Positions 35,998-44,337 are shown, numbered from the stretch's first letter. The stretch is DNA of 64,000 nt from Mycolicibacterium neworleansense (GCF_001245615.1 NZ_CWKH01000003.1:558001-622000), one strand, 5' to 3'. Made by a program: numbers and translations. The notes: generated by a model from the sequence alone, not told the origin.

Positions 35998-36351
35998 CCA
36001 GCTGACCAACGACAGCACGATGGCCGCCCAGATGGCGGTCCACCAGAACTGGTCGATGTGCAGACCCCAGCCCGTGGTGTTGTCGGTGATCCACGACGTG
36101 ATCCACAGCATCAGCGCGTTGATCACGATGTGGATCAGGCCGAGCGTGAGGATGTAGAGCGGGATGGACAGGATCTGCACGATCGGCTTGATGATTGCGT
36201 TGACCAGACCGAAGATCACCGCGACGACGAAGATGATGCCGACCTTGGCGAGGGTCGTGTCCCCTCCGATGAAGTTGATCCCCGGCACGACGAGAGTGAC
36301 GACCCAGAGCGCGAATCCGGTTATCGCGGCGCGCAGGAGAAATGAGCTCAT
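35968..36351 (-). CDS. Four-helix phage-holin-superfamily-IV membrane protein
   Basis: 127 residues with four transmembrane segments: LRAAITGFALWVVTLVVPGI, AKVGIIFVVAVIFGLVNAII, YILTLGLIHIVINALMLWI and WTAIWAAIVLSLVSWLLSF. This is the Mycobacterial 4-TMS family often annotated as a phage holin. There are no phage genes nearby, so it is a chromosomal membrane protein of unknown function. It starts 6 bases after the cobF stop and may share its transcript. Confidence 0.87.
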   Translation of the reverse strand: MSSFLLRAAITGFALWVVTLVVPGINFIGGDTTLAKVGIIFVVAVIFGLVNAIIKPIVQILSIPLYILTLGLIHIVINALMLWITSWITDNTTGWGLHIDQFWWTAIWAAIVLSLVSWLLSFVKALA

Positions 36352-36357
36352 GGCGGT

Positions 36358-37116
36358 CTAGTCTGCCGAGCGCAGCAGGTACGTGTCCATGATCCAGCCG
36401 TGGCGCGTCCTCGCTTCGGCCCGCGCAGCAACGATCTCGTCGCCGATCTCGCCGACAGTTCCCGAATAGAGCAACTCGTCGGGCGTGCCCAGATAGGCAC
36501 CCCACCAGATCCGGGTCTGCGGCGGGCACTGCTGAAAAGAGCAGTCCGCGTCGAGCATCACCACGGCACTGCCGGTCAGCCCGTGCTCGCGCAACTGCCG
36601 CCCGGTCGTGATCAGCACCGGTTCGCCGACGTCGTTGAGCGGGATGCGGTGTCGCGCGGTCAGCACCTGGATCGCGGTGATGCCGGGGATGACGTCATAG
36701 GAGAAGTCGACGTGCTCACCGACCATCTCCAGGATTCGCAGGGTGCTGTCGTACAGTGACGGATCACCCCAGGCCAAAAAGGCCCCGACACCGTCGGGAC
36801 CGAGTTCGGTCTCGATGGCCGCCGCCCAGATCCGGGCCCGTTCTGCATGCCAGTCCGCCACCACCTGGCGATACCCCGGTGCGTCGCCGGCCGCGGCGCG
36901 CGGCGGATCCACCAATTCGACGAAGCGATAGCCCGGTTCGGTGATAAAACGATCGCAGATCAGCTTGCGCACCGCGACGAGATCGTCCGCTGCGCCTCGA
37001 CGAGGACCTTTGTCCATCGCGAAGAACACCTGCGTGTCGTTGAGTGCGGAAACGGCCTGGGCCGTGACGAAGTCCGGATCACCGGCCCCGATTCCGATGA
37101 CGTGGATGCGGCGCAC
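36358..37116 (-). CDS. cobF: Precorrin-6A synthase (deacetylating) CobF
   Basis: CobF is the SAM-dependent C1-methyltransferase and deacetylase of aerobic cobalamin synthesis. The 252-residue protein has the tetrapyrrole-methyltransferase opening IHVIGIGAGDPDFVTAQAV. FLAWGDPSLYDSTLRILE lies near residue 110, and YDVIPGITAIQVL near residue 141 is part of the SAM pocket. The GTG at 37116 (VRRIHVIG) is chosen because the extra upstream residues of the open frame do not look like the family. It is isolated from other cob genes in this window. It is divergent from the AurF-type gene. Confidence 0.93.
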   Translation of the reverse strand: MRRIHVIGIGAGDPDFVTAQAVSALNDTQVFFAMDKGPRRGAADDLVAVRKLICDRFITEPGYRFVELVDPPRAAAGDAPGYRQVVADWHAERARIWAAAIETELGPDGVGAFLAWGDPSLYDSTLRILEMVGEHVDFSYDVIPGITAIQVLTARHRIPLNDVGEPVLITTGRQLREHGLTGSAVVMLDADCSFQQCPPQTRIWWGAYLGTPDELLYSGTVGEIGDEIVAARAEARTRHGWIMDTYLLRSAD

Positions 37117-37141
37117 GCCTCGAAGGTTAACCGAACCGGAA

Positions 37142-37169
37142 CCGGGTACCCGAAGTATCCGGTACCCGG
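37142..37169. promoter_or_regulatory. Inverted repeat between cobF and the AurF-type gene
   Basis: CCGGGTACC (37142-37150) and GGTACCCGG (37161-37169) are exact reverse complements, 10 bases apart. They lie directly upstream of a TTGACA promoter element, and a further CGGTACC occurs at 37191-37197. It is a candidate operator. Confidence 0.5.
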
Positions 37170-37173
37170 GGTA

Positions 37174-37203
37174 TTGACATCGTGCATTGTCGGTACCTAC
37201 CGT
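37174..37203 (+). promoter_or_regulatory. Predicted sigma-70-type promoter of the AurF-type gene
   Basis: TTGACA at 37174-37179 is followed after 18 bases by TACCGT (37198-37203). Initiation would fall about 30 bases before the GTG start, leaving room for the GAAGGGAA ribosome site. The -10 is degenerate, as is usual in mycobacteria. Confidence 0.5.
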
Positions 37204-37241
37204 CGGGGTGAGGGGGACCACAAACGAAGGGAACGTCAACG

Positions 37242-38522
37242 GTGACAACTTCGGTCAGACCCGGCGGAGGCTCGGCACGCGCTGAGCGGCGGGACGCGTT
37301 CTCCGAACGCCTGCTGAAGGGTTCGGTTCGCAAGTCGTACGCACCAGTTGTCGATATCGACTGGCACGCGCCGCTGGATCCGGACAAGTTCTTCCTGCCG
37401 CCGAGGATCGTGTCACTGTACGGAACCCCGTTGTGGGACAGCATGTCCCGCGAGGAGCAGATCGAGCTGTCGCGGCAGGAACTGGCCAACACGCTCTCGG
37501 CGGGCATCTGGTTCGAGAACATCCTCAACCAGGCGCTGCTGCGCAAGATGATGCACCAGGACCCCACCGCCAACTCCACGCACTACGAACTCACCGAACT
37601 CGGCGACGAGACCCGGCACATGGTGATGTTCGGCAAGGCGATCGACAAGATCGGCGCCAAGCCGGTGCGGCCGCGGCTGTACCAGCGCATGATCATCAAC
37701 ACGCTGCCGTTCTTCTTCCGCGGCTCGGTGCTGTGGGTGGCCGCGCTGGTCGGCGAGGAGATCTTCGACTCGCTGCAGCGGCAGATGATGGACGACCCCG
37801 AGTTGCAGCCGATGGTGCAGCGCCTCATGCGGATTCACGTCACCGAAGAGGCCCGCCACATCCAGTTCGCCCGTGACGGCCTGCGCCAGCGCACGCCGTC
37901 GATGCGGTGGTACAAGCGGGCCTGGGTGGCCAACCTCAACGGCGTCGGCGGGTATTTCTTCCGGTACCTGTTCACCAACAAGGTGCAGTACGCGCGCGTC
38001 GGCCTGAATGCCCGTGCGGCACGGCGCCTGGCCCGGGCCAGTACCCACCGCCGCGAGGTGCAGATCTCCGGGTTCGCCCCACTGGCCGCCTTCCTCGAAG
38101 AGGTCGGACTGATGGGCCGCATCGGCCGCCGCATGTGGCGCCGCTCCGGCTTCCTTCCGGCCAAGACCCCGCTGGGCCTCACCTCGTCTGCCGATTCCGC
38201 CGCGACATCCGGCGAGGGCGTCGCCGAGGAGGTGTACGACGGGTTCGCCGTGCTCGACAACGGTGACGGCGATCGCCGCGTCCATGTGCGGCTGACCGGG
38301 CACCTGGATCCGATCGACGGCAAATACCACTGGCGCGGAACGATTCTCGACGCCCCGGCCACGGTGGCGGCCGGGCCGGTGCGACTGAGCATCGGCACCC
38401 GCACCGTCGACGCCCGGATCACCGAACGCACCTCACAGGGCACGCACTCGATCTCCGGCATCGGCGAACCGCCGTTCGAACTGGAGTCCGCCGACGGACC
38501 CGAAGTCAGCGCCGCCGGGTAA
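37242..38522 (+). CDS. AurF-type diiron oxygenase with C-terminal DUF4873 domain
   Basis: 426 residues. The N-terminal part is a ferritin-like diiron protein of the AurF (p-aminobenzoate N-oxygenase) family. Metal-ligand motifs are E123-x2-H126 in LGDETRHM, Glu172/173 in VGEEIF and E203-x2-H206 in TEEARHIQF. The C-terminal 100 residues (VHVRLTGHLDPIDGKYHWRG) look like DUF4873. AurF oxidises aryl amines, but the substrate here is unknown. The fusion suggests an accessory or substrate-presenting domain. The gene has a clear promoter and an inverted repeat, so it is probably regulated. Confidence 0.83.
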   Translation: MTTSVRPGGGSARAERRDAFSERLLKGSVRKSYAPVVDIDWHAPLDPDKFFLPPRIVSLYGTPLWDSMSREEQIELSRQELANTLSAGIWFENILNQALLRKMMHQDPTANSTHYELTELGDETRHMVMFGKAIDKIGAKPVRPRLYQRMIINTLPFFFRGSVLWVAALVGEEIFDSLQRQMMDDPELQPMVQRLMRIHVTEEARHIQFARDGLRQRTPSMRWYKRAWVANLNGVGGYFFRYLFTNKVQYARVGLNARAARRLARASTHRREVQISGFAPLAAFLEEVGLMGRIGRRMWRRSGFLPAKTPLGLTSSADSAATSGEGVAEEVYDGFAVLDNGDGDRRVHVRLTGHLDPIDGKYHWRGTILDAPATVAAGPVRLSIGTRTVDARITERTSQGTHSISGIGEPPFELESADGPEVSAAG

Positions 38523-39681
38523 GCACCGAGCGGCCGAGCAACCCGACCGCGAACACCGCCCCGGCGATCCCGGAGATCAACAACGGCAGTTGGCCGGGCT
38601 GACCTGGAATCACAGTCCAGAGCAGCCCGGCCCATATTCCGGCGCCCAGCACGGCAAATCCGCTGAGCCCCTGGAAGACTCCCTGGGCGCTGCCCTGCAG
38701 GTCGGAGCCGACCAATGAGGACACCCAGGCCTTGCTGACGCCGTCGGTGCAGCCGGTGAACAGGCCGTAGGACCCGATCAGCAGCCAGGCCAGCAGCGGA
38801 TCGGTGGTCAGCCCCAACCCCGCGTAGCCGACGGCGAAGAACACCAGGCCGATACCGAACACCGGTAGCCGCCCGATCCGGTCGGCCAGCAGCCCGGCCG
38901 GGAAACTGGACAGGGCATAGACCGCGTTGTAGGTGACGTAGGCCAGGATCACCTCGACAACCGAGAAGCCGATCTCGTTGAGCCGCAACAACAACAATGC
39001 ATCGGGAAAGTTCACCAGACCGAACGCCACCAGCACGGCCGTCACGCGCCAGTACTGCCCCGGCAGGTCACGCACCCGGGAGAACACCGGCTGGCGCTCC
39101 CTCACCGGCTGGGTGCGACGTTTTTCGGAGACCAGGAACACGAGCACGACGCTGAGGACCGCGGGCACCACGGCGACCCACAGCAGCGGCGCGATCTGAT
39201 GGTCGAGCAGCTCGTAGGCGGCCAGGCCCAGCAGCGGTCCTACGACCGCCCCCAAAGTGTCCATGGCCCGGTGAAATCCGAATACCCGGCCGCGCGCGGC
39301 GTCATCGATGTCAACGACCAGCAGGGCGTCGCGTGGGGCGCCGCGGATGCCCTTGCCCAGCCGGTCGACGACTCGCCCCGCGAGCACGCCGGACCAGGCG
39401 CCTGCCGCGGCCACCATGACCTTGCCGAGCGCGGCCATGCCGTAACCGGTGGCGATCAGAGGTCGTTTGGCGAAGCGGTCGCCGAGCGGGCCAGCGGCCA
39501 GCTTGGTCATCGCCGCCGCGCCTTCGGCGGCCCCCTCGACCGCCCCGACCACCGCCGGGGGGGCACCGAGCACGGCCGTCAGATAGATCGGCAGCAGCGG
39601 ATAGAGGAGTTCGCTCGCGGCGTCCTGCAAAAAGGACACCGCCGACAACACGCGGACATTGCGAGTCAGCCAGGCGGGCAC
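38506..39681 (-). CDS. Major facilitator superfamily transporter
   Basis: 391 residues in 12 hydrophobic helices. The MFS motif A appears as GPLGDRFAKRPLI near residue 65, and RVVDRLGKGIRGAPRDALL near residue 105 is characteristic of a drug or metabolite efflux subgroup. A second motif A, AGLLADRIGRLPVFG, lies near residue 255. The substrate is unknown. The GTG at 39681 overlaps the end of the GAF-ANTAR frame. Its 3' end overlaps the convergent AurF-type gene by 17 bases. Confidence 0.88.
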   Translation of the reverse strand: MPAWLTRNVRVLSAVSFLQDAASELLYPLLPIYLTAVLGAPPAVVGAVEGAAEGAAAMTKLAAGPLGDRFAKRPLIATGYGMAALGKVMVAAAGAWSGVLAGRVVDRLGKGIRGAPRDALLVVDIDDAARGRVFGFHRAMDTLGAVVGPLLGLAAYELLDHQIAPLLWVAVVPAVLSVVLVFLVSEKRRTQPVRERQPVFSRVRDLPGQYWRVTAVLVAFGLVNFPDALLLLRLNEIGFSVVEVILAYVTYNAVYALSSFPAGLLADRIGRLPVFGIGLVFFAVGYAGLGLTTDPLLAWLLIGSYGLFTGCTDGVSKAWVSSLVGSDLQGSAQGVFQGLSGFAVLGAGIWAGLLWTVIPGQPGQLPLLISGIAGAVFAVGLLGRSVLTRRR

Positions 39682-40427
39682 CCGGTCATCATGCCTGCGG
39701 ACCCGTCAGTTGTCGCCGGCGCGGACGCGGTGATCCGGCTGGACGATATCGCGCGCGATGTCGATGAGCGGTGTATTCGAGTTCTGCGACAATCGTTGAG
39801 CAACTCGAAAGCTTGCACTGCGTCGATCTTGTACCGCTCCATGAACATTCCCTTCGCCTGGCCGATGACGTCGCGGGTGGCCAAGGCGCTGCGGAACTGG
39901 CGGTCGTGTCGGGCCAGATTCCACGCCAGCGCGATGTGCGTGGCCACTACCATCCCGGCCTCGACAGCGGCGCTGTCGAAGACTTCAGCGGTTTGGGCAC
40001 AGAAGTTCAGCGCTCCCATCGTCTGATGGTCGGCGAAGAGCTGGTAGGACAAGACCGAGCGGATCGGTGTCGTGGTGGCGACCTCGCGACAGTAATCAGG
40101 CCAGCGGACCTCGTCCTGAATGTCATCGATCTTGATCACGTGGTGTTCCCACGTCGTGCTCAGGCACGGACCTTGCGCCCAGCGTTGCTGAATCTCGTCC
40201 AGGATCTTCGGGTATGCGTGTGTAGCCGCAGCCGTACGGACGTCGCCGCGACGTCCAGCAATCGTGACCCCCGCATATTCGGCCCCCGGCACGTATTCCA
40301 CGGCGCTCTCGACAAGGTAGGCGAGCACAGTGTCGACATCGGCGGGCGAATGATCCTGGATCACCCGGATCAATTCGTTGACCTGCGATGCGATCATCTG
40401 TTCACGGCCCAATGACATCACGCGCAC
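39666..40427 (-). CDS. GAF-ANTAR signalling regulator with frameshifted C-terminus
   Basis: A sensor-type antiterminator: a GAF domain (about residues 30-170, including TTWEHHVIKIDDIQDEVRW) followed by an ANTAR RNA-binding domain starting FRSALATRDVIGQAKGMFME near residue 178. After Asn211 the reading frame becomes unrelated. The neighbouring frame continues LSQNSNTPLIDIARDIVQ and stops at 39706, which is the expected ANTAR ending. One base appears to be missing between 39793 and 39797. As read, the third ANTAR helix is lost and the tail runs into the MFS start. The start could be GTG 40427 or ATG 40418. Confidence 0.78.
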   Translation of the reverse strand: MRVMSLGREQMIASQVNELIRVIQDHSPADVDTVLAYLVESAVEYVPGAEYAGVTIAGRRGDVRTAAATHAYPKILDEIQQRWAQGPCLSTTWEHHVIKIDDIQDEVRWPDYCREVATTTPIRSVLSYQLFADHQTMGALNFCAQTAEVFDSAAVEAGMVVATHIALAWNLARHDRQFRSALATRDVIGQAKGMFMERYKIDAVQAFELLNDCRRTRIHRSSTSRAISSSRITASAPATTDGSAGMMTGCPPG

Positions 40428-40565
40428 TCCGCTCGGATCGAGTCCATCGAGCTCAACTCATCCTGCGCCGAACCCGCCCTACCCGCAACCGTCCCGACAA
40501 GCTACGCGGCCTGGTTTTGCACACTATTTGCGGCGGCCCATCACGCCATTCGACTCCGACAGAAC

Positions 40566-40579
40566 TAGAACACGTTCTA
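40566..40579. promoter_or_regulatory. KstR-like operator upstream of the Rv0940c-like gene
   Basis: TAGAACACGTTCTA fits TNNAACNNGTTNNA fully and is nearly palindromic including the flanking bases. It ends 11 bases before the ATG at 40591, almost the same spacing as the box at 5353-5366. Confidence 0.8.
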
Positions 40580-40590
40580 GTGTGTACGTC

Positions 40591-41454
40591 ATGCGGTTCA
40601 CCTATGCCGAAGCCATGACCGATCCCACCTACTACATCCCGCTGGCCCAGGCGGCCGAGGCGGCCGGCTATCACGCCATGACGATCGCCGACAGCGTCGC
40701 CTATCCCTTCGAATCCGATTCGAAATACCCCTACACGCCTGACGGCAACCGGGACTTCCTGGACGGCAAGCCGTTCATCGAGGCATTCGTGATGGCCTCG
40801 GCTCTGTGCGCGGTCACCACCACGCTCAAGTTCAACTTCTTCGTCCTCAAGCTGCCGATCCGCCCGCCCGCCCTGGTGGCCAAGCAGGTCGGCTCACTCA
40901 ACGCGCTGTTCGACAATCGGCTGGGACTCGGTGTCGGCACCAGCCCGTGGCCCGAGGACTACGAGTTGATGGGGGTGCCGTTCGCCCGGCGCGGCAAGCG
41001 GATGGACGAGTGCATCGACATCATCCGCGGACTGACCAGCGGCGCCTACTTCGAGTACCACGGCGAGTTCTACGACATCCCCAAGACCAAGATGACCCCG
41101 GCACCGTCGAAGCCGGTCTCCATCCTCGTCGGCGGGCATGCCGAGGCGGCCCTGCGGCGCGCGGCCCGCAACGACGGCTGGATGCACGGCGGCGGCACCG
41201 ACGATCTCGATGTCCTCCTCAAACGACTCAACGAGATCCGAGCGGAAGAAGGCCAGACCGGGCCCTTTGAGGTCCACGTGATCTCGGCTGACGCGTACAC
41301 ACCCGACGGCATCAAACGGCTCGAGGACAAGGGCGTCACCGATGTGATCGTGGGCTTCCGTCTGCCCTACATCAAGGGCGACGACCCTGAGCCGCTGGAC
41401 AACAAGATCCGGCACCTGGAGAAGTTCGCCGAGAACGTCATCGCCAAGGTCTGA
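40591..41454 (+). CDS. LLM-class F420-dependent oxidoreductase (Rv0940c-like)
   Basis: A 287-residue luciferase-fold enzyme beginning MRFTYAEAMTDPTYYIPLAQ. ALVAKQVGSLNALFDNRLGLGVG forms the core, and PVSILVGGHAEAALRRAARNDGW is the C-terminal phosphate-binding loop typical of F420 enzymes. The ATG at 40591 lies just after a KstR-like box, which sets the start and suggests expression with sterol catabolism. The substrate is unknown. It corresponds in order to Rv0940c. Confidence 0.88.
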   Translation: MRFTYAEAMTDPTYYIPLAQAAEAAGYHAMTIADSVAYPFESDSKYPYTPDGNRDFLDGKPFIEAFVMASALCAVTTTLKFNFFVLKLPIRPPALVAKQVGSLNALFDNRLGLGVGTSPWPEDYELMGVPFARRGKRMDECIDIIRGLTSGAYFEYHGEFYDIPKTKMTPAPSKPVSILVGGHAEAALRRAARNDGWMHGGGTDDLDVLLKRLNEIRAEEGQTGPFEVHVISADAYTPDGIKRLEDKGVTDVIVGFRLPYIKGDDPEPLDNKIRHLEKFAENVIAKV

Positions 41455-41610
41455 TCCGCGCGCGGACCCCGCTCACCACTGCAGGGGGCGGGTGACCCGG
41501 GCCGAGAGAGGGATTTGAGGGAACAGCGGGCGCGCCGTTAGCGTTGCACCCGCCGTTCTCGCCAACGCTGTCCGAGAGCTCCAGTCCGTGAACCCTCGGA
41601 AAGCCTGCGA

Positions 41611-42825
41611 ATGACGACCTCTCTCGAACGTCCGCGCGCCGTTGTCGCACCCGACCCCACGGTCCGGATGCTCGCCGTGTTCGCCCTGGCCCTCGGTGGC
41701 TTCGGCATCGGCACCACCGAGTTCGTCGCAATGGGCCTGCTGCCCGACATCGCGACGGGCTTCGGGATCAGCGAGCCAACGGCGGGTCACGTCATCTCCG
41801 CGTATGCGCTGGGTGTGGTGATCGGCGCGCCCGTCATCGCCGCCCTCACCGCGCGCTGGCCCCGCAAGGCGCTGCTGCTCACCCTGATGGCGGTGTTCAC
41901 CCTCGGCAATGTGGCCAGCATGCTGGCGCCGACATATCCGACGCTGGTGATCGCCCGATTCGTCGCCGGCCTGCCACACGGCGCGTTCTTCGGCATCGCC
42001 GCGCTGGCCGCCGCCCATCTGATGGGTCCGCAGAATCGCGCCAAGGCCGTGGCCTATGTGCTCTGCGGCCTGACCGTCGCGACCGTTCTGGGCGTTCCCC
42101 TGGCATCCTGGCTCGGCCAGGCCCTCGGTTGGCGCAGCGCGTTCGGCCTGGTGGTCGTCGTCGGCCTGCTCACGTTGGCCACCCAATGGCGTTGGCTGCC
42201 CGAGCATCTGCGGTCCATGCACGTCACGAGCCCGGTCACCGAACTCGGTGCGCTGCGCCGACCACAGGTGTGGCTGGCGGTACTGGTGGGCATGATCGGC
42301 TTCGGCGGCATGTTCGCGGTCTACACCTACATCAGCACCACGATGACCGACGTGACCGGCCTACCCCGGTCCTTGGTCCCGGTGGCGCTCATGGTGTTCG
42401 GCCTCGGCATGGTCGTCGGCAACCTCGTCGGCGGCCGGCTGGCCGACACCTCGGTGGTCCGCGCGTTGTACCTGTCTCTGGGCGCTCTGGCGGTGCTGCT
42501 GGCCGCGTTCTCGTTGGGGTCGCACAGCCCGTGGACCGCGCTGCCGTTGTTGTTCGGTGTCGGGGTGGCCGGCTCGGCCGTCGGCCCGGCACTGCAGACC
42601 CGGTTGATGGACGTCGCCCACGATGCCCAGACGCTCGCGGCCGCACTCAACCATTCCGCGCTCAACATCGGCAATGCCACGGGCGCGTGGGTCGGCGGCC
42701 TGGTGATCGCCGCCGGCCTCGGCTACACCGCGCCGGCGGCGGCCGGGGCACTGCTGGCCGTCGGCGGGCTGCTGGTGTTCACCGGGTCGGTGGCGTTAGA
42801 ACGACGAAGCTCCGTCCGGCGATGA
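41611..42825 (+). CDS. MFS transporter (arabinose-efflux / Cmx-type drug exporter)
   Basis: 404 residues and 12 helices, opening with LALGGFGIGTTEFVAMGLLPDIA, a diagnostic start of the drug:H+ antiporter-1 (AraJ/Cmx) family. Motif A is altered to ALTARWPRKALLL near residue 80, and motif C-like RFVAGLPHGAFFGIAALAAA lies near residue 117. It probably exports a sugar or drug. The last 30 bases overlap the convergent DUF5709 gene. Confidence 0.9.
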   Translation: MTTSLERPRAVVAPDPTVRMLAVFALALGGFGIGTTEFVAMGLLPDIATGFGISEPTAGHVISAYALGVVIGAPVIAALTARWPRKALLLTLMAVFTLGNVASMLAPTYPTLVIARFVAGLPHGAFFGIAALAAAHLMGPQNRAKAVAYVLCGLTVATVLGVPLASWLGQALGWRSAFGLVVVVGLLTLATQWRWLPEHLRSMHVTSPVTELGALRRPQVWLAVLVGMIGFGGMFAVYTYISTTMTDVTGLPRSLVPVALMVFGLGMVVGNLVGGRLADTSVVRALYLSLGALAVLLAAFSLGSHSPWTALPLLFGVGVAGSAVGPALQTRLMDVAHDAQTLAAALNHSALNIGNATGAWVGGLVIAAGLGYTAPAAAGALLAVGGLLVFTGSVALERRSSVRR

Positions 42826-43200
42826 CGGCGGGATGATGTGGACGGCGGCCTCCTCAGCCGAGGCAACACCACCATCGATGCCGACGTCAGTGCCGAGCAG
42901 TTCTGCCTCGTCATCCGTGCCGAACCCCGCATCGGGAGCCACCAACCGACCCGAACGCAGGTCCCCGACCTCGTCGTCGCCGCCCTGCTCGTCGAGGTAA
43001 TCGGAGTCGTCGAGCTGCATCGCCGGATCAGGCTCTTCCTCGGCCAGCAGCTCATCGAGGGTCTCGTGGTCACGCGGTTCGCGCCAGCGGTCCGGCGGCG
43101 AGTAACCCTCGTCGAGCAAGTCGTCGACACCCCGATCGATCAGGGTGTCCTCCTGAGTCAACTGGTCTTCGTCGTCGACGCTGTACCCGTCACTACTCAT
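42796..43200 (-). CDS. Acidic DUF5709 protein
   Basis: 134 residues, strongly acidic and without membrane segments. Repeated Asp/Glu stretches include SVDDEDQLTQEDTLIDRGVD, GYSPPDRWREP and DSDYLDEQGGDDEVGDLRSG. This matches the small actinobacterial DUF5709 family, whose function is unknown. It ends with a disordered HIIPPSSPDGASSF tail. Confidence 0.85.
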   Translation of the reverse strand: MSSDGYSVDDEDQLTQEDTLIDRGVDDLLDEGYSPPDRWREPRDHETLDELLAEEEPDPAMQLDDSDYLDEQGGDDEVGDLRSGRLVAPDAGFGTDDEAELLGTDVGIDGGVASAEEAAVHIIPPSSPDGASSF

Positions 43201-43507
43201 CTTTCAACGATAGCTACAGGTCCCGCCGATCTGAGCCCCTGTTTGCAGTTGGAACTCAGCCCACAGAAGGCACCGTGGGCACGCCCTCGCCCGTCAGCCC
43301 GTTGACCTCCGCGGCCATCGGCCACCACCCAGGGGCAAGCCGCGATTCCGGGTCTCCGTCGAGGAGGCCCGAACCGCAGATCCTGAGAAATTCCGCATTT
43401 TCAGCTGAGAATTGTGGAATTTTCGAACCGAGTTGCCGATTAAACGTTATAGGCAGCAACCGGAGGTAGTGGGACTTTCGGTGCGGCCTGCAACGGAGGG
43501 TTGGGAA
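43201..43507. other. 307-bp gap with an A/T-richer stretch
   Basis: No gene is seen. The distal half is clearly lower in GC than its surroundings and contains the large imperfect palindrome listed at 43387-43424, then ATTAAACGTTATAGG. A CCGGAGG is not near a good start. This is the likely promoter region of the small secreted protein gene at 43508. Confidence 0.6.
43387..43424. promoter_or_regulatory. Imperfect 38-bp palindrome centred on CAGCTG
   Basis: GAAATTCC at 43387-43394 is mirrored by GGAATTTTC at 43416-43424, with further matching around TTTTCAGCTGAGAA. It lies 84 bases upstream of the secreted-protein ATG. It could be an operator or a hairpin. Confidence 0.4.
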
Positions 43508-43801
43508 ATGAAGTCATACACCATTGCCACATTAGCCGCGGGCGCACTGGCCGCCGGAACACTCTTCGGTGGCGTCGCCGCTGCCGCACCGACTGGGCAA
43601 TCGGCCGAACAAACCGTAAAAAGCCTGCAGACCAGCGGCTATCACGTCATTGTCAACCGCACTGGGGCCGCGCCACTGGCTAACTGCACTGTGCTCGGCG
43701 TGCGCCAGGGCCAGACCATCGCCACCAACGATTCAAGGGGCGGCGGCTCGATCAATACCACCGTCATTTCGAAGACGGCATACGTCGACGTCGCCTGCTG
43801 A
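43508..43801 (+). CDS. Small secreted protein, family A copy 1
   Basis: A 97-residue exported protein: signal peptide to about residue 27 (LFGGVAAAA), then a mature domain of about 70 residues. The mature part reads QTVKSLQTSGYHVIVNRTG, NCTVLGVRQGQ and a terminal AYVDVAC. Two cysteines could form one disulfide. The layout and motifs repeat in the protein at 54007-54330, so the two are paralogues. A GGAGGG lies 14 bases upstream of the ATG, a long spacing. A good Rho-independent terminator follows. The function is unknown. Confidence 0.82.
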   Translation: MKSYTIATLAAGALAAGTLFGGVAAAAPTGQSAEQTVKSLQTSGYHVIVNRTGAAPLANCTVLGVRQGQTIATNDSRGGGSINTTVISKTAYVDVAC

Positions 43802-43881
43802 GTTCGGGAATAAAACAGGGCATCTATTTGTTGGAGCTGCCAAACCGGAATTAGCCGGTCGGGCGGAAATATTACGCCCAC

Positions 43882-43920
43882 AATCGGTCGCACCTTATTG
43901 GTGCGGCCGATTCTGTTTTT
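43882..43920 (+). terminator. Rho-independent terminator with U-tract
   Basis: AATCGGTCGCACC (43882-43894) pairs with GGTGCGGCCGATT (43900-43912) with one G-U pair and a 5-base loop. CTGTTTTT follows. It is 81 bases past the small secreted protein stop and is the only classical U-tract terminator I saw in the window. Confidence 0.88.
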
Positions 43921-43980
43921 GAGCCAGGCCGCACTCTGCTCCGACCGAGCTTGTCGGAGGGTCGGCGTACGGTACCGAAC

Positions 43981-44307
43981 ATGAGTTCGATATTGGCATC
44001 CGAAAGGGATCTCGAGCGGACGATCGTCAGTGAAGCCCTCGATCACCTCAACGCCGCCTGCAAGGAGATCGACGCGCTGTCCGTGCACGCCCTGACGCGA
44101 ACGGAACTGCACGAGGTTCTGAGCCGGCTCGACGCCGGGGAAAAGCGGTTGGCGACCGCGCAACAACGACTGCTCGGGCGAATGGTGGCCACCGACACCG
44201 CGTCGCCACCGCGGTTCGATCCGGCTGCTGTGCTGGCCCGACGGCTTCGGATCTCGCCGGCCGAAGCTCGGCAACGGATAGCGGCCGCAGGCCAAACGTC
44301 CGACTGA
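43981..44307 (+). CDS. Truncated 13E12/DUF222-like protein fragment
   Basis: 108 residues. The sequence IDALSVHALTRTELHEVLSR and AVLARRLRISPAEARQRIAA matches the N-terminal helical part of the 13E12 repeat / DUF222 proteins, which normally run to about 400-500 residues and end in an HNH nuclease domain. Here the frame stops right after the RIAA helix and another gene begins 30 bases later. It is probably a relic rather than a working protein, though it retains a start and an open frame. Confidence 0.68.
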   Translation: MSSILASERDLERTIVSEALDHLNAACKEIDALSVHALTRTELHEVLSRLDAGEKRLATAQQRLLGRMVATDTASPPRFDPAAVLARRLRISPAEARQRIAAAGQTSD

Positions 44308-44337
44308 GGCCCACCCGAAAGTTCGGTAAGTGCCGCA

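Noticed and set aside
35968..36351. Holin-like protein as evidence of a prophage
   Set aside because: No lysin, structural or integrase genes are nearby; this four-helix family is chromosomal in mycobacteria.
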